The translations under genes were made by a program, and so were the position numbers. Shown here piece after piece: positions 1 to 7,542 of a stretch of DNA of 17,267 nt (within the stretch, counting starts at the first letter, position 1; each line of letters opens with the position of its first letter). Under the pieces are notes generated by a model, which was not told the DNA's origin, did no database searches, and was given only the letters and a program-made list of their open reading frames with translations. Source of the DNA: CAYVZZ01 sp964456185 (lineage in GTDB: Bacteria > Pseudomonadota > Gammaproteobacteria > Pseudomonadales > Alcanivoracaceae); the NCBI GenBank assembly GCA_964456185.1, contig CAYVZZ010000047.1, positions 1 through 17,267 of the forward strand. Reading direction: 5' to 3'.

Positions 1-497
1 GACAACATCATGTTGTAGCTGGAAGAGCCCGTGCTGTCGGTGTAACCGGCTACCGCAATATTGGTCTTTTCGTACTCGTTAAGAACCTTTGAAACCGAGT
101 TAAGGATTTTGCGGGCATTGGCATTAACCGATGAGCTGTCTGTCATAAAGGTAATGTTGCCGGGCATGCTCAAGATGATGTTGTTGCCTTGACGAATTAC
201 CTGAACGCCAGTGGACTTGAGTTGCTTACGCAATTTGGCTTCTTGCACGTCCATGTAATAGCCAACGCCGCCACCGGCAGCTGCGCCTGCAGCAGCACCG
301 ATCAGTGCGTATTTGCGACGAGAATCGGCATCGTGTCCTGCGGTGAGTGCTAATACGGCGGCACCAACAGCGGCACCAATGCCTGCACCAACTGCCGCAT
401 TTGAAGTTTGTTTCTCACCTGTGTACGGGTTGACGGTGCTACAACCGGACAGAGTGACGGCAGCCGCCATAAAAAAGATAGCAAATAGCTTATGCAT
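1..497 (-). CDS. OmpA-family glycine-zipper lipoprotein (C-terminus outside window)
   Basis: The protein begins with a lipoprotein signal: a short basic start, a hydrophobic core and the lipobox LSGC with Cys at residue 19, so it should be lipidated and anchored in the outer membrane. Residues about 35-80 hold two Gly/Ala-rich stretches of the glycine-zipper type (AAVGAGIGAAVGAAV and GAAAGAAAGGGVG). From about residue 95 an OmpA C-terminal domain starts, with the strand NIILSMPGNITF and later VAGYTDSTGSSSYN, the peptidoglycan-binding core; family members usually have GHTD where this has GYTD. The arrangement matches the YiaD/YfiB type of small OmpA-like lipoprotein, thought to link outer membrane and peptidoglycan. 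The start is supported by AAGGAG 6 nt upstream of ATG. About 165 codons are visible and the end is missing at the window edge. A MITE-like element sits 45 bp upstream of the start. Confidence 0.9.
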   Translation of the reverse strand, partial: MHKLFAIFFMAAAVTLSGCSTVNPYTGEKQTSNAAVGAGIGAAVGAAVLALTAGHDADSRRKYALIGAAAGAAAGGGVGYYMDVQEAKLRKQLKSTGVQVIRQGNNIILSMPGNITFMTDSSSVNANARKILNSVSKVLNEYEKTNIAVAGYTDSTGSSSYNMML

Positions 498-542
498 CTT
501 GTTCTCCTTGGTATTCGCTGAATAACGTATTGATTTAGGTTT

Positions 543-564
543 TTAAGGAACCTCTGAACAAGTC
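543..564 (+). repeat. Left terminal inverted repeat of the MITE-like element
   Basis: This is a perfect reverse complement of 792-813 over 22 bp. Similarity continues imperfectly for a few bases inward (GTAGC against CTAGC). Confidence 0.9.
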
Positions 565-576
565 GTAGCGGCCGCA

Positions 577-672
577 GGCTTTCATAAAATTCATCTGGCA
601 AGGCGCGCGAACGCAGCAGGCTCATTGCCTGTCAGTGAGTGCAACGCAGACCAGATGGATTTTATGAAAGCC
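577..672. repeat. Internal hairpin A of the MITE-like element
   Basis: Arms 577-598 and 651-672 pair at 21 of 22 positions; the one mismatch is T591 against G658 on the opposite arm. The loop contains its own small perfect hairpin, CAGGC (617-621) with GCCTG (627-631) around TCATT. Confidence 0.85.
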
Positions 673-679
673 CCGTAGG

Positions 680-778
680 GCGAGGCATAAAGCAGGCACT
701 CCCTGCGTTGCATCACTTGAAAAGGGAATAACCCTTCTCTGCGTAATGCGCCTTGTGATTACCTGCTTTATGCCTCGC
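680..778. repeat. Internal hairpin B of the MITE-like element
   Basis: Arms 680-696 and 762-778 form a 17-bp perfect stem. The interior adds ATCAC (712-716) with GTGAT (755-759) and AAGGG (722-726) with CCCTT (732-736), so the arm can fold along much of its length. Confidence 0.85.
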
Positions 779-791
779 TGCGAACAGCTAG

Positions 792-813
792 GACTTGTTC
801 AGAGGTTCCTTAA
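792..813 (-). repeat. Right terminal inverted repeat of the MITE-like element
   Basis: This is a perfect reverse complement of 543-564 over 22 bp, ending in TTAA at the outer edge. Confidence 0.9.
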
Positions 814-986
814 GCCTCCGTTATCATAACGGCTCACAATCCATTTTTCGATATGGATTCATGCTGAATGCGAAATCGGTAACATTGTTGTCAGGAATAG
901 TGCCGTCGTTGGCAGGACTTATAGGTTTGGTAACCGCCCTGGCTGGCTTAGACTAGGGGTAACTATCTATGAGGAGTGATTCACCG
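814..986. other. Leader of the FAD-enzyme gene, with a 15-bp near-perfect palindrome
   Basis: The gap from 498 to 986 has no credible gene. The part left of 543 is a short leader of the OmpA-like gene, 543-813 is the MITE-like element, and the rest is this leader. At 818-832, CCGTTA and TAACGG flank a 3-bp centre, a compact palindrome that could be an operator or a small hairpin. I found no convincing -35/-10 pair for the plus-strand genes. Two ribosome-binding sequences are visible near the start region: AGGGG at 955-959 and GAGGAG at 971-976. Confidence 0.4.
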
Positions 987-2594
987 ATGCGACCTTGGAA
1001 CGGTTGGGGCGATGACAGTAACCATTTCCCGCTAACACCTGCTGGCTTAGCGATGCTCAATAGAGAGCTTGGCAAAGGCCACCAACTACCCGACGCGACC
1101 TTGGATGAGGCGCTTAATCGGGTGCCAGCCAGTCGCTTACAAGATATTCCGGATTCACTGCCTATAACAACCGACAAGGAAGTCCGCCTGCGCCATGCAC
1201 GCGGTCAGAGCCTGCCAGACTGGCTGGCCATGCGGGAAGGGCAGCCAGGGCGGGTGCCCGATGCGGTGGCACTACCTACCGATGCGGATGATGTTGCGGC
1301 TTTACTGCGCTGGGGCGCACAACAACAGCTAGTGCTGATCCCCTATGGCGGGGGAACCTCCGTAGCCGGACATATCAACACACCCAGTAGTGATGTGCCT
1401 GTCGTGGTTTTGTCATTAGCGCGTATGAAGCAATTATTGGCATTGGATGAAACCAGTCGGCTGGCCACAATACAGGCCGGCGCAAATGGCCCCCAAGTTG
1501 AAGCATTGCTCAATGAAAAAGGCTACACCCTGGGGCATTTTCCGCAATCATTCGAGCTGTCTACCCTGGGGGGGTGGGTTGCCAGCCGCTCCAGCGGCCA
1601 ACAGTCCATGCGCTATGGCCGCATTGAACAATTGTTTGCCGGTGGGCGTGTCGAGACCTTGCAAGGCACCTTAACCTTACCCACCTTGCCTGCCAGTAGT
1701 GCGGGGCAGGATGTGCGTGAAATGATCTTAGGCAGCGAAGGCCGCCTGGGCGTGATAACAGATGTCACTGTGCGCATTTCGCCACTGCCAGAGCACGAGA
1801 GTTTCCATGTGGCTTTTGCGGCCAATTGGCAGCAGGCCGAAACCCTGGTGCGCAGTATGGCACAAGCGAAATTGCCCTTGTCGATGTTGCGCTTATCTAA
1901 TGCCGAAGAAACACGCACACAGTTGGCACTTGCTGGTCATGAGAAGCAAGTTGCTTTATTGCACCGTTACTTGGCGTTCCGCGGAATGGATGATGACAAA
2001 TGCATGATTACTTTCGGCATTACCGGAGAAGCCAGTCGTGCCAAATCCCAACTTAAGCTCGCCAAAAAACGCTTACGTCAGGGCGGCGCGATTTATTTGG
2101 GTACGCTGCTCGGCAAAAAATGGCAGGCATCCCGATTTCGTTCACCGTATCTTCGTCATAGCTTGTGGGAGCATGGCTTTGTCGTGGACACATTGGAAAC
2201 CTGTGTCGACTGGAACAAGGTGGAAGACACCATGCGTGGCATAGAAGCCGCCATTAAAGCAGCCGGCCCCGACAAGGTGCATGTGTTCACGCACTTGTCC
2301 CACCTGTATGCAGAGGGCTCCAGCATTTACACCACCTATGTGTTTGCCAACCAAAGCAGCTATGCCGCCACCCATGCGGCTTGGCGCAATATGAAGACGG
2401 CAGCGAGTGATGTGATTGCCGCTCAGGGTGGCACCATCAGTCACCAGCATGGGGTGGGACGTGACCATGCACCTTGGTTGCATTACGAAAAAGGTGAGCT
2501 GGGCTTACAGTTAATGCAGCAGCTAACAACAAGCCTTGACCCGAACCAACAGCTTAATCCGGGCTGCTTGTTGGATAATGAGAAGGATCAGTAG
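987..2594 (+). CDS. FAD-binding oxidase, alkyl-DHAP synthase (AGPS)-like
   Basis: A 535-residue flavoprotein of the PCMH-type FAD-binding family with an FAD-oxidase C-terminal domain. The FAD pyrophosphate loop is PYGGGTSVAG (from residue 119). The C-terminal half has the hallmarks of alkyl-dihydroxyacetone-phosphate synthases: an Arg in LRLSN (R302), DTLETCVDW, a Tyr in SSIYTTY (Y448), and the His motif HQHGVGRDH (486-494). Eukaryotic AGPS has three His in a row at this last place, whereas here the middle one is Gln. AGPS swaps the acyl chain of acyl-DHAP for a fatty alcohol, making the ether bond; many bacterial relatives have no proven substrate. I chose ATG 987 because GAGGAG lies 10 nt before it and the product starts MRPWNGWGDD, which looks natural for the family. 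An ATG at 969 would add six residues. The stop is 1 bp before the glpD-like start, implying a shared transcript. Family assignment is firm, the exact reaction is not. Confidence 0.9.
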   Translation: MRPWNGWGDDSNHFPLTPAGLAMLNRELGKGHQLPDATLDEALNRVPASRLQDIPDSLPITTDKEVRLRHARGQSLPDWLAMREGQPGRVPDAVALPTDADDVAALLRWGAQQQLVLIPYGGGTSVAGHINTPSSDVPVVVLSLARMKQLLALDETSRLATIQAGANGPQVEALLNEKGYTLGHFPQSFELSTLGGWVASRSSGQQSMRYGRIEQLFAGGRVETLQGTLTLPTLPASSAGQDVREMILGSEGRLGVITDVTVRISPLPEHESFHVAFAANWQQAETLVRSMAQAKLPLSMLRLSNAEETRTQLALAGHEKQVALLHRYLAFRGMDDDKCMITFGITGEASRAKSQLKLAKKRLRQGGAIYLGTLLGKKWQASRFRSPYLRHSLWEHGFVVDTLETCVDWNKVEDTMRGIEAAIKAAGPDKVHVFTHLSHLYAEGSSIYTTYVFANQSSYAATHAAWRNMKTAASDVIAAQGGTISHQHGVGRDHAPWLHYEKGELGLQLMQQLTTSLDPNQQLNPGCLLDNEKDQ

Positions 2595-2595
2595 C

Positions 2596-4125
2596 ATGCT
2601 AGGCGCACGTCCCACTCAGGATAGCTTACAAAGAGCCACCTACGATGTCGCTGTCATTGGCGGCGGTATCACGGGGGCCGGCATTGCCTTGCAAGCCGCC
2701 CAACTGGGTTTGTCGGTTATCTTGTTAGAGCAAAAAGATTACGCATGGGGTACATCAAGTCGTTCATCCAAAATGGTGCATGGTGGCTTACGTTATTTGG
2801 CACAGGGTGACTTTCGGCTCACGCGCCATTCACTACAAGAGCGCGAACGGCTGCTCCGCGAACTGCCCGAGTTAGTCGCTCGTAAAACTTATTTGTTTCC
2901 TATTCAAAAGGGTAAGTTTCCAGGCCGCTGGGCCATGAAAATGGTGCTCTGGCTTTACGATACACTTGCCGGTATTCGTGATCATCATTGGTTGTCACTG
3001 AGCAATCTACGCCAACGCTTACCTAATCTTCGGCTTGATAGCCTAACCGGCGCTATGAGTTACACCGATGCCATTACTGATGATTGCCGATTGGTGCTGC
3101 GCCTATTACATGAAGCCGCAGAGCAGGGTGCTTGCCTGATCAATTATTGCCAGGTGGATTCCATTCATCGCCATGACAGCCATTTTACGCTTGATGTGAA
3201 TGATACTGTCGCTGATAAAGCCCATGCCATCACTGCCAAGAAGGTAATCAATGCCACCGGGGCATTTGCCGACCGGTTGTCGGCGGCCAAGCCTCGCGTA
3301 CGCCCCCAACGCGGTAGTCATTTGTTTTTTGAGGCCGAGCGTTTTCCGGTGACAGATTGCTTGACGTTGTTGCACCCTGAAGATCGGCGTCCGGTGTTCA
3401 TCTTCCCTTGGCAAGGGGTAACTTGCGTTGGCACAACCGACTTGGATCATAAGCCATCGTTAGACCAAGAGGCCGCTATTAGCCAACGTGAGGTGGACTA
3501 TTTGTTACAGGTGGTTAATACCTATTTTCCGACACTTAATGTGACAGCCGAACATATTGTCTCTTCCATTGCCGGTGTGCGTCCTATCGTTGCTTCGGGG
3601 AAAGGTAGAGATCCGTCGAAAGAACGCCGTGATCATGCGGTGTGGGAAGAGCAGGGCATCATCAGTGTGAGTGGCGGCAAGCTGACGACCTTTCGGCTTA
3701 TCGCATTGGATGCGTTGCAAGCCGCCGGATTACTCGATAAGGCCAATAAAAAACGGCTTAAGACAAGTCGTGAGCCTTTGTGTCGATACAACTTACCTTT
3801 TGAATTTGGCAACCCACTAAAGGCCGTACCAACCGGGGATGAACTAGACGCTCGGTTAGCTTGGTCATTACAACACGAACAAGTTGAACACTTGGATGAC
3901 CTGTTGCTTAGGCGTGTTCGCCTGGGCAATGTCCGAGCCAATGCCGGCGAGGATGTTTTACCGCGGATTAAGCCATTGTGTTGCGACGCCCTAGGCTGGG
4001 ACAACGCGCGTTGGCAACAGGAAGTAAGCCGCTATCGAGCGATTCAACGGCAATATTACCAGCCGCCGGCCTGCCCGCAACCGGCGGATATTAGCCTGTC
4101 ACCCAAACACCGGGTGGCGCCATGA
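2596..4125 (+). CDS. glpD: FAD-dependent glycerol-3-phosphate dehydrogenase (GlpD-type)
   Basis: A 509-residue flavoprotein, close to the usual GlpD length of about 500. It starts with a Rossmann FAD-binding site, VIGGGITGAGIA (GxGxxG at residues 22-27), followed by the ribose-binding Glu of LLEQ (E45). The GlpD signature SSKMVHGGLRYL lies at 57-68. Later, TDLDHKP and SVSGGKLTTFR match the substrate- and FAD-contacting parts of the DAO fold, and the last 120 residues fit the DAO C-terminal domain. GlpD oxidises sn-glycerol 3-phosphate to DHAP at the inner membrane and passes electrons to quinone. ATG 2596 is chosen over upstream codons because AGAAGGA lies 8 nt before it and conserved sequence starts shortly after. 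It sits 1 bp after the AGPS-like gene and overlaps the kinase gene by 4 bp (ATGA). No classical glpFK or glpR is next to it, so it may be specialised for this cluster rather than general glycerol use. Confidence 0.92.
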   Translation: MLGARPTQDSLQRATYDVAVIGGGITGAGIALQAAQLGLSVILLEQKDYAWGTSSRSSKMVHGGLRYLAQGDFRLTRHSLQERERLLRELPELVARKTYLFPIQKGKFPGRWAMKMVLWLYDTLAGIRDHHWLSLSNLRQRLPNLRLDSLTGAMSYTDAITDDCRLVLRLLHEAAEQGACLINYCQVDSIHRHDSHFTLDVNDTVADKAHAITAKKVINATGAFADRLSAAKPRVRPQRGSHLFFEAERFPVTDCLTLLHPEDRRPVFIFPWQGVTCVGTTDLDHKPSLDQEAAISQREVDYLLQVVNTYFPTLNVTAEHIVSSIAGVRPIVASGKGRDPSKERRDHAVWEEQGIISVSGGKLTTFRLIALDALQAAGLLDKANKKRLKTSREPLCRYNLPFEFGNPLKAVPTGDELDARLAWSLQHEQVEHLDDLLLRRVRLGNVRANAGEDVLPRIKPLCCDALGWDNARWQQEVSRYRAIQRQYYQPPACPQPADISLSPKHRVAP

Positions 4126-5681
4126 ATGAGCCATTGCTCTTGGCCTTGGATCAGGGCACCCAAAGCGCCCGTGCCATGCTATTTGATCTTGAAGGCAACT
4201 TGGTGGCCAAGGCGCAGGTGCCGATTACTCCATATTTTTCTAACGCCCCTGGTCAAGCTGAACAAGATTGCGATTATATCTGGACAAAACTATGTGACGC
4301 CTGCCAGCTGTTATGGACAGAACACGCCGCGCTAAAAAACGCCGTAAAAGCCGCTGCGATTACCACCCAACGGGCTAGCGTGGTGTGTCTGGATGATAAT
4401 AAACAGCCACTGCGACCCGCCATCATCTGGCTGGATCGGCGGCGCACTAGCCACCCGCCCAAATCACCGTTTTGGCTTCGCGCTGCCGGGCGTGTCATAG
4501 GTGGACATTTAATTGAGGACTTCCGTTGTAAAGCCGAATGCAACTGGCTGGCTGCCGATGAGCCAGATGTATGGAATGCCACCGCCCATTATGTGCTGCT
4601 GTCGGGTTATCTCACGTATCGGTTAACGGGGAAGCTGGTCGATGCGGTGCCATCGCAAGTCGGCTATTTGCCGTTCGATTTCAAACAGCAATGTTGGGCT
4701 AGCCCGCGTGATCCTAAATGGCGGTTGCTGCAGGTGAAGCGTGAACAGCTGCCAGAATTAGTGCCCGCTGCTGGTCTGCTTGGTCATATTACCCAAGAGG
4801 CCGCCGAGGCTTCCGGTATTCCTGTTGGCATACCGCTCTATGCTGCCGGTGCAGATAAAGCATGTGAGGTGCTTGGTAGCGGTGCCATGACGCCGGATAC
4901 CGCCTGTCTGAGCTATGGCACAACCGCCACATTTAACACCTGTAACTCGCGCTATGTGGAATCCATGCCCATGGTGCCTGCCTATGCAGCCGCCATGCCG
5001 GGGTATTACAACACAGAAGTGATTGTGCAACGCGGCTATTGGATGGTGAACTGGTTTAAACGCGAATTTGCTCAGGCTGAAGTACAAGAAGCGGAAAACC
5101 GGGGCATCACCGCGGAAAGCTTGTTTGACCGATTACTTGATGCCTCGCCACCTGGCGCCCTCGGCTTAACCCTGCAACCCTTTTGGAATCCGGGCGTTCG
5201 GCTGCCGGGGCCTGAGGCCAAAGGAGCCATTATCGGTTTTGGCGATGCGCATACGCGTGCGCACTTATATCGCGCTATCGTGGAAGGCATTGGCTATGCC
5301 CTGAGAGAGGGCATGGAACGGGTGCAAAAGCGTAACAAAGTGCCGATTGATTTGTTGCGTGTATCAGGAGGCGGCTCACAGAGCGATCGAATACTGCAAA
5401 TGACGGCTGACCTCTTTAATTTGCCAGTAGAGCGGCCGCATACCTTTGAGACCTCAGGGCTGGGTGCTGCCATTAATGCGGCGGTCGGCGCAGGATTACA
5501 TGCCAACCACCAAGACGCGGTTGCTGCTATGACACGTCCGGGCATTCGCTTCGAGCCTCGGGCTGAGTATGCGCATCAATATGCCGCGCTTTACCGACAG
5601 GTTTACCGGCCGCTCTATGCTAGACTGGCACCGCTTTATCGGCATATTCGCCGTATCACCAATTATCCGCGCGAGTCTTAA
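4122..5681 (+). CDS. FGGY-family carbohydrate/polyol kinase
   Basis: A 519-residue kinase with the two actin-like FGGY domains. The N-terminal phosphate-binding loop is LDQGTQSAR (D10, T13), the probable catalytic base is Asp245 in GADKACE, and the C-terminal ATP-binding loop is VSGGGSQSD. Length and domain order suit glycerol kinase or xylulokinase, but the middle region (for example RRTSHPPKSP and GYWMVNWFKREF) is unlike textbook GlpK, so I do not name the substrate. Its start codon overlaps the stop of the GlpD-type gene in ATGA, a sign of translational coupling. Because its neighbours act on glycerol 3-phosphate and DHAP derivatives, glycerol or an O-alkylglycerol is a reasonable substrate guess; this is inference from context only. 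Xylulose, ribulose or erythritol remain possible. Confidence 0.88.
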   Translation: MNEPLLLALDQGTQSARAMLFDLEGNLVAKAQVPITPYFSNAPGQAEQDCDYIWTKLCDACQLLWTEHAALKNAVKAAAITTQRASVVCLDDNKQPLRPAIIWLDRRRTSHPPKSPFWLRAAGRVIGGHLIEDFRCKAECNWLAADEPDVWNATAHYVLLSGYLTYRLTGKLVDAVPSQVGYLPFDFKQQCWASPRDPKWRLLQVKREQLPELVPAAGLLGHITQEAAEASGIPVGIPLYAAGADKACEVLGSGAMTPDTACLSYGTTATFNTCNSRYVESMPMVPAYAAAMPGYYNTEVIVQRGYWMVNWFKREFAQAEVQEAENRGITAESLFDRLLDASPPGALGLTLQPFWNPGVRLPGPEAKGAIIGFGDAHTRAHLYRAIVEGIGYALREGMERVQKRNKVPIDLLRVSGGGSQSDRILQMTADLFNLPVERPHTFETSGLGAAINAAVGAGLHANHQDAVAAMTRPGIRFEPRAEYAHQYAALYRQVYRPLYARLAPLYRHIRRITNYPRES

Positions 5682-5713
5682 ATCATCTACTTTGACTCGC
5701 TTTAGAGGGAGTC
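5671..5713 (+). promoter_or_regulatory. Possible switch of two competing hairpins before rlmJ
   Basis: GACTCGC (5694-5700) can pair with GCGAGTC (5671-5677, inside the end of the kinase gene), or its GACTC can pair with GAGTC (5709-5713), which overlaps the rlmJ ribosome-binding sequence AGAGGGA. A ribosome finishing the kinase would cover the first arm and favour the second pairing. The arms are only 5-7 bp, so chance is not excluded. Confidence 0.3.
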
Positions 5714-5717
5714 TTGC

Positions 5718-6551
5718 GTGCTGAGTTATCAACACGGTTATCACGCCGGCAATCGAGCCGACATTCACAAACATGGGCTGCTGGCCTGGTTACTACAGCG
5801 ACTCACCCAGAAAAATAAGCCGGCCTGCTATATTGATGTTTATGCCGGACGTGGTTTTTATGACCTCGAAGGTAGCTTTGCGCGCAAAACGGGTGAGGCT
5901 AGCGATGGCATTACCCAACTCAAGAACGTCACTTGGCCTGCGTCATTACAGTGCTGGAAGCAACTGATCGATGCAGATAACCCGGCGGATCGTTGGCGTT
6001 ATTATGGTGGCTCTCCGCACATCGCCAGCCGGCTGCTACGAGACACAGATACACTGATTTTTTGTGAATTACATGACAATGAATTCAGTCGCTTAAATTC
6101 ATTATTTAATCGAGATTCTCGTTGTAATTTGCATCATCGAGATGCCCATGAAGCGCTTAATGCCTTGCTGCCGCCCATGCCGCGTCGAGGGCTGGCGCTG
6201 ATCGACCCACCTTATGAGGTAAAAAAAGAATACGATCAGATGGTGACTGATATCAAACTGGCCGCCGACAAATGGCCGGTTGGCAGCATTATGTTGTGGT
6301 ATCCGATACTAGAGGCTGGGCGTCATACACACATGCTTCGCCAGCTCAAGCAGCTTAAGCTGCCATTACTTATTGGCGAATGGCAATGGCGACAAGCTTG
6401 GCACGAAGACACTCGTGGCATGCTGGGAAGCGGGGTGGTCGTCTGTCATCCGCCCTGGCAGGCTGACGTGTTTCTCAAGCAATGGCAACAACAACTAATT
6501 GACTGGTTTCCCGATAGCGAAGCCGTCTGTGAGGTGGTCAATGCATCCTAA
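5718..6551 (+). CDS. rlmJ: 23S rRNA (adenine-2030-N6)-methyltransferase
   Basis: RlmJ (formerly YhiR) uses S-adenosylmethionine to methylate A2030 of 23S rRNA. The N-terminus LSYQHGYHAGNRADIHKH is the family signature, followed by the SAM-binding strand YIDVYAGRGFYDL. The catalytic motif IV is DPPYE (D163-P164-P165-Y166), as in N6-adenine methyltransferases. At 277 residues it is almost the length of the E. coli protein (about 280). The start is GTG at 5718, supported by AGAGGGA about 7 nt upstream and by the family N-terminus beginning exactly there. It follows the kinase gene by 36 bp and overlaps the next gene by 11 bp. rlmJ is normally a housekeeping gene unrelated to lipid or polyol metabolism, so its link with the upstream trio is probably only positional. 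Confidence 0.95.
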   Translation: MLSYQHGYHAGNRADIHKHGLLAWLLQRLTQKNKPACYIDVYAGRGFYDLEGSFARKTGEASDGITQLKNVTWPASLQCWKQLIDADNPADRWRYYGGSPHIASRLLRDTDTLIFCELHDNEFSRLNSLFNRDSRCNLHHRDAHEALNALLPPMPRRGLALIDPPYEVKKEYDQMVTDIKLAADKWPVGSIMLWYPILEAGRHTHMLRQLKQLKLPLLIGEWQWRQAWHEDTRGMLGSGVVVCHPPWQADVFLKQWQQQLIDWFPDSEAVCEVVNAS

Positions 6552-7530
6552 GTCGCAACATAGCTGGGTTGTTTTACTGATTAGTCTGTTGACGTTGTGC
6601 TGGGCAGCCGTCTCGACCGCTGCGCAAAATGCACCAAGCCAGAACGCATTGTCACAAGCTAAGCATTGGCGGCAGGTGTTACTCAAGCAGGGCGGGGCAG
6701 GCCTATATGCGTCAGTCGAACTGACACAACTGGCCAAGCAGGCCGGGCTAACATCCGATTCAGCAAAACATCTGGCCGAGCTGGATGATTTGCTCATCGC
6801 CGTGCGTCCGCGGCGCGTGCGCCTTTACCGCGTAACGGAGGACGATCAATCCTATTGGGTGGCTCGGCTTAACTATCAGGGAAGCCGGCTGAATTTTTTG
6901 CGGTTAAAAACCAACACAAAAGGGCAGTTAGTCGATTGGTATGACTACAGTCTGGGTATCTGGCTGTCACAGCTACTGGTAGAAAGCCAGGCATTGCACA
7001 AGACACAAATGGCGGTGATGACACACCAATTAGCTGAGCACCCCATGCGACTGCTTGATACCGTCAGTCCGTCAAGTGCCATTGCGCGATTAATTATTCC
7101 AGCGTGCCAGCAGTTGCATTGTTATCGCCAAGCGTTGAAGGCGCTCCCCGTTAAACCTGACGAAGTGTCGTTATTTGCCTTGGACAAAGCATCACTGAAC
7201 GAAAAAACCGTGCGAGTGCAAACAGAAATGCAGTATTTAAAGCGGCAACTTGGCAAAGATCCCGCGGTCACTTGGTTGCTGGCGACCACCGCAATCCAAG
7301 CCAACCGATGCGATAAGGCCATCAGTATTGTTGAGCCAGCCCTAACGCAATGGCCTGCTGCCATTCGTTTATATCCCTTGGCCAGCCAATGTTACATGGC
7401 ACTAAAAGCGCCCCAGAAAGCCTTGGACGCCTTGCTTGCCATGCAACGTGAAACAGGGGTTAAAATCGACTGGAATGCACTATTGAATAAAGCGCCGTAT
7501 CAGCCACTTAGAGCATTAATTACCGAATAA
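6541..7530 (+). CDS. Exported protein of unknown function, TPR-like C-terminus
   Basis: A 329-residue protein whose first 28 or so residues look like a Sec signal peptide: a short polar start, a hydrophobic run WVVLLISLLTL, and a likely cleavage after STAA. The mature protein should be periplasmic. Residues about 60-150 hold a basic and aromatic stretch (VRPRRVRLYRV, YWVARLNYQGSRLNFLRL) that I do not recognise. From about residue 240 the sequence turns into Ala-rich helical pairs (TTAIQANRCDKAISIVEPAL; LASQCYMALKAPQKALDAL) that resemble one or two tetratricopeptide repeats. ATG 6541 is preferred over a TTG at 6499 because the signal peptide starts here and GAGG lies just upstream. It overlaps the end of rlmJ by 11 bp, so the two are likely translated from one message. 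No function can be assigned; a role in envelope protein assembly is only one possibility. Confidence 0.8.
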   Translation: MHPKSQHSWVVLLISLLTLCWAAVSTAAQNAPSQNALSQAKHWRQVLLKQGGAGLYASVELTQLAKQAGLTSDSAKHLAELDDLLIAVRPRRVRLYRVTEDDQSYWVARLNYQGSRLNFLRLKTNTKGQLVDWYDYSLGIWLSQLLVESQALHKTQMAVMTHQLAEHPMRLLDTVSPSSAIARLIIPACQQLHCYRQALKALPVKPDEVSLFALDKASLNEKTVRVQTEMQYLKRQLGKDPAVTWLLATTAIQANRCDKAISIVEPALTQWPAAIRLYPLASQCYMALKAPQKALDALLAMQRETGVKIDWNALLNKAPYQPLRALITE

Positions 7531-7542
7531 AAGGCAGAAACA

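Larger units (their letters stand above)
543..813. mobile_element. MITE-like element with 22-bp terminal inverted repeats and two internal hairpins
   Basis: Positions 543-564 and 792-813 are perfect 22-bp inverted copies with core GGAACCTCTGAACAAGTC. Each end carries TTAA, which is palindromic, so TTAA may be part of the repeat or a 4-bp target duplication. Inside are two further long inverted repeats, 577-598 with 651-672 (21 of 22 paired) and 680-696 with 762-778 (17 of 17), giving a cruciform with two side arms. Nothing inside looks like a transposase gene. The size and ends suit a non-autonomous miniature element moved by a transposase elsewhere in the genome. I cannot assign it to an IS family from memory with confidence. 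Confidence 0.8.

Noticed and set aside
350..625. Open frame of 91 codons on the minus strand
   Set aside because: It runs out of frame across the OmpA-like gene and into the MITE-like repeat; no ribosome-binding site and no recognisable protein.
543..813. MITE-like region considered as a CRISPR array or rho-independent terminator pair
   Set aside because: The repeats are inverted, not direct and regularly spaced, and there are no T-runs after the stems.
969..986. ATG 969 as start of the FAD enzyme
   Set aside because: Possible, with AGGGG upstream, but GAGGAG at 971-976 fits ATG 987 better and gives a family-like N-terminus. Left as the alternative.
2142..2483. Long antisense open frame within the FAD-enzyme gene (also others such as 3633-4004 and 4274-4582)
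   Set aside because: These are shadows of strongly coding genes on the other strand, with biased His/Cys/Arg content and no start signals.
2536..2595. Upstream start for the GlpD-type gene
   Set aside because: The extra 20 residues overlap the FAD-enzyme gene and do not look like the family; ATG 2596 has a good ribosome-binding site.
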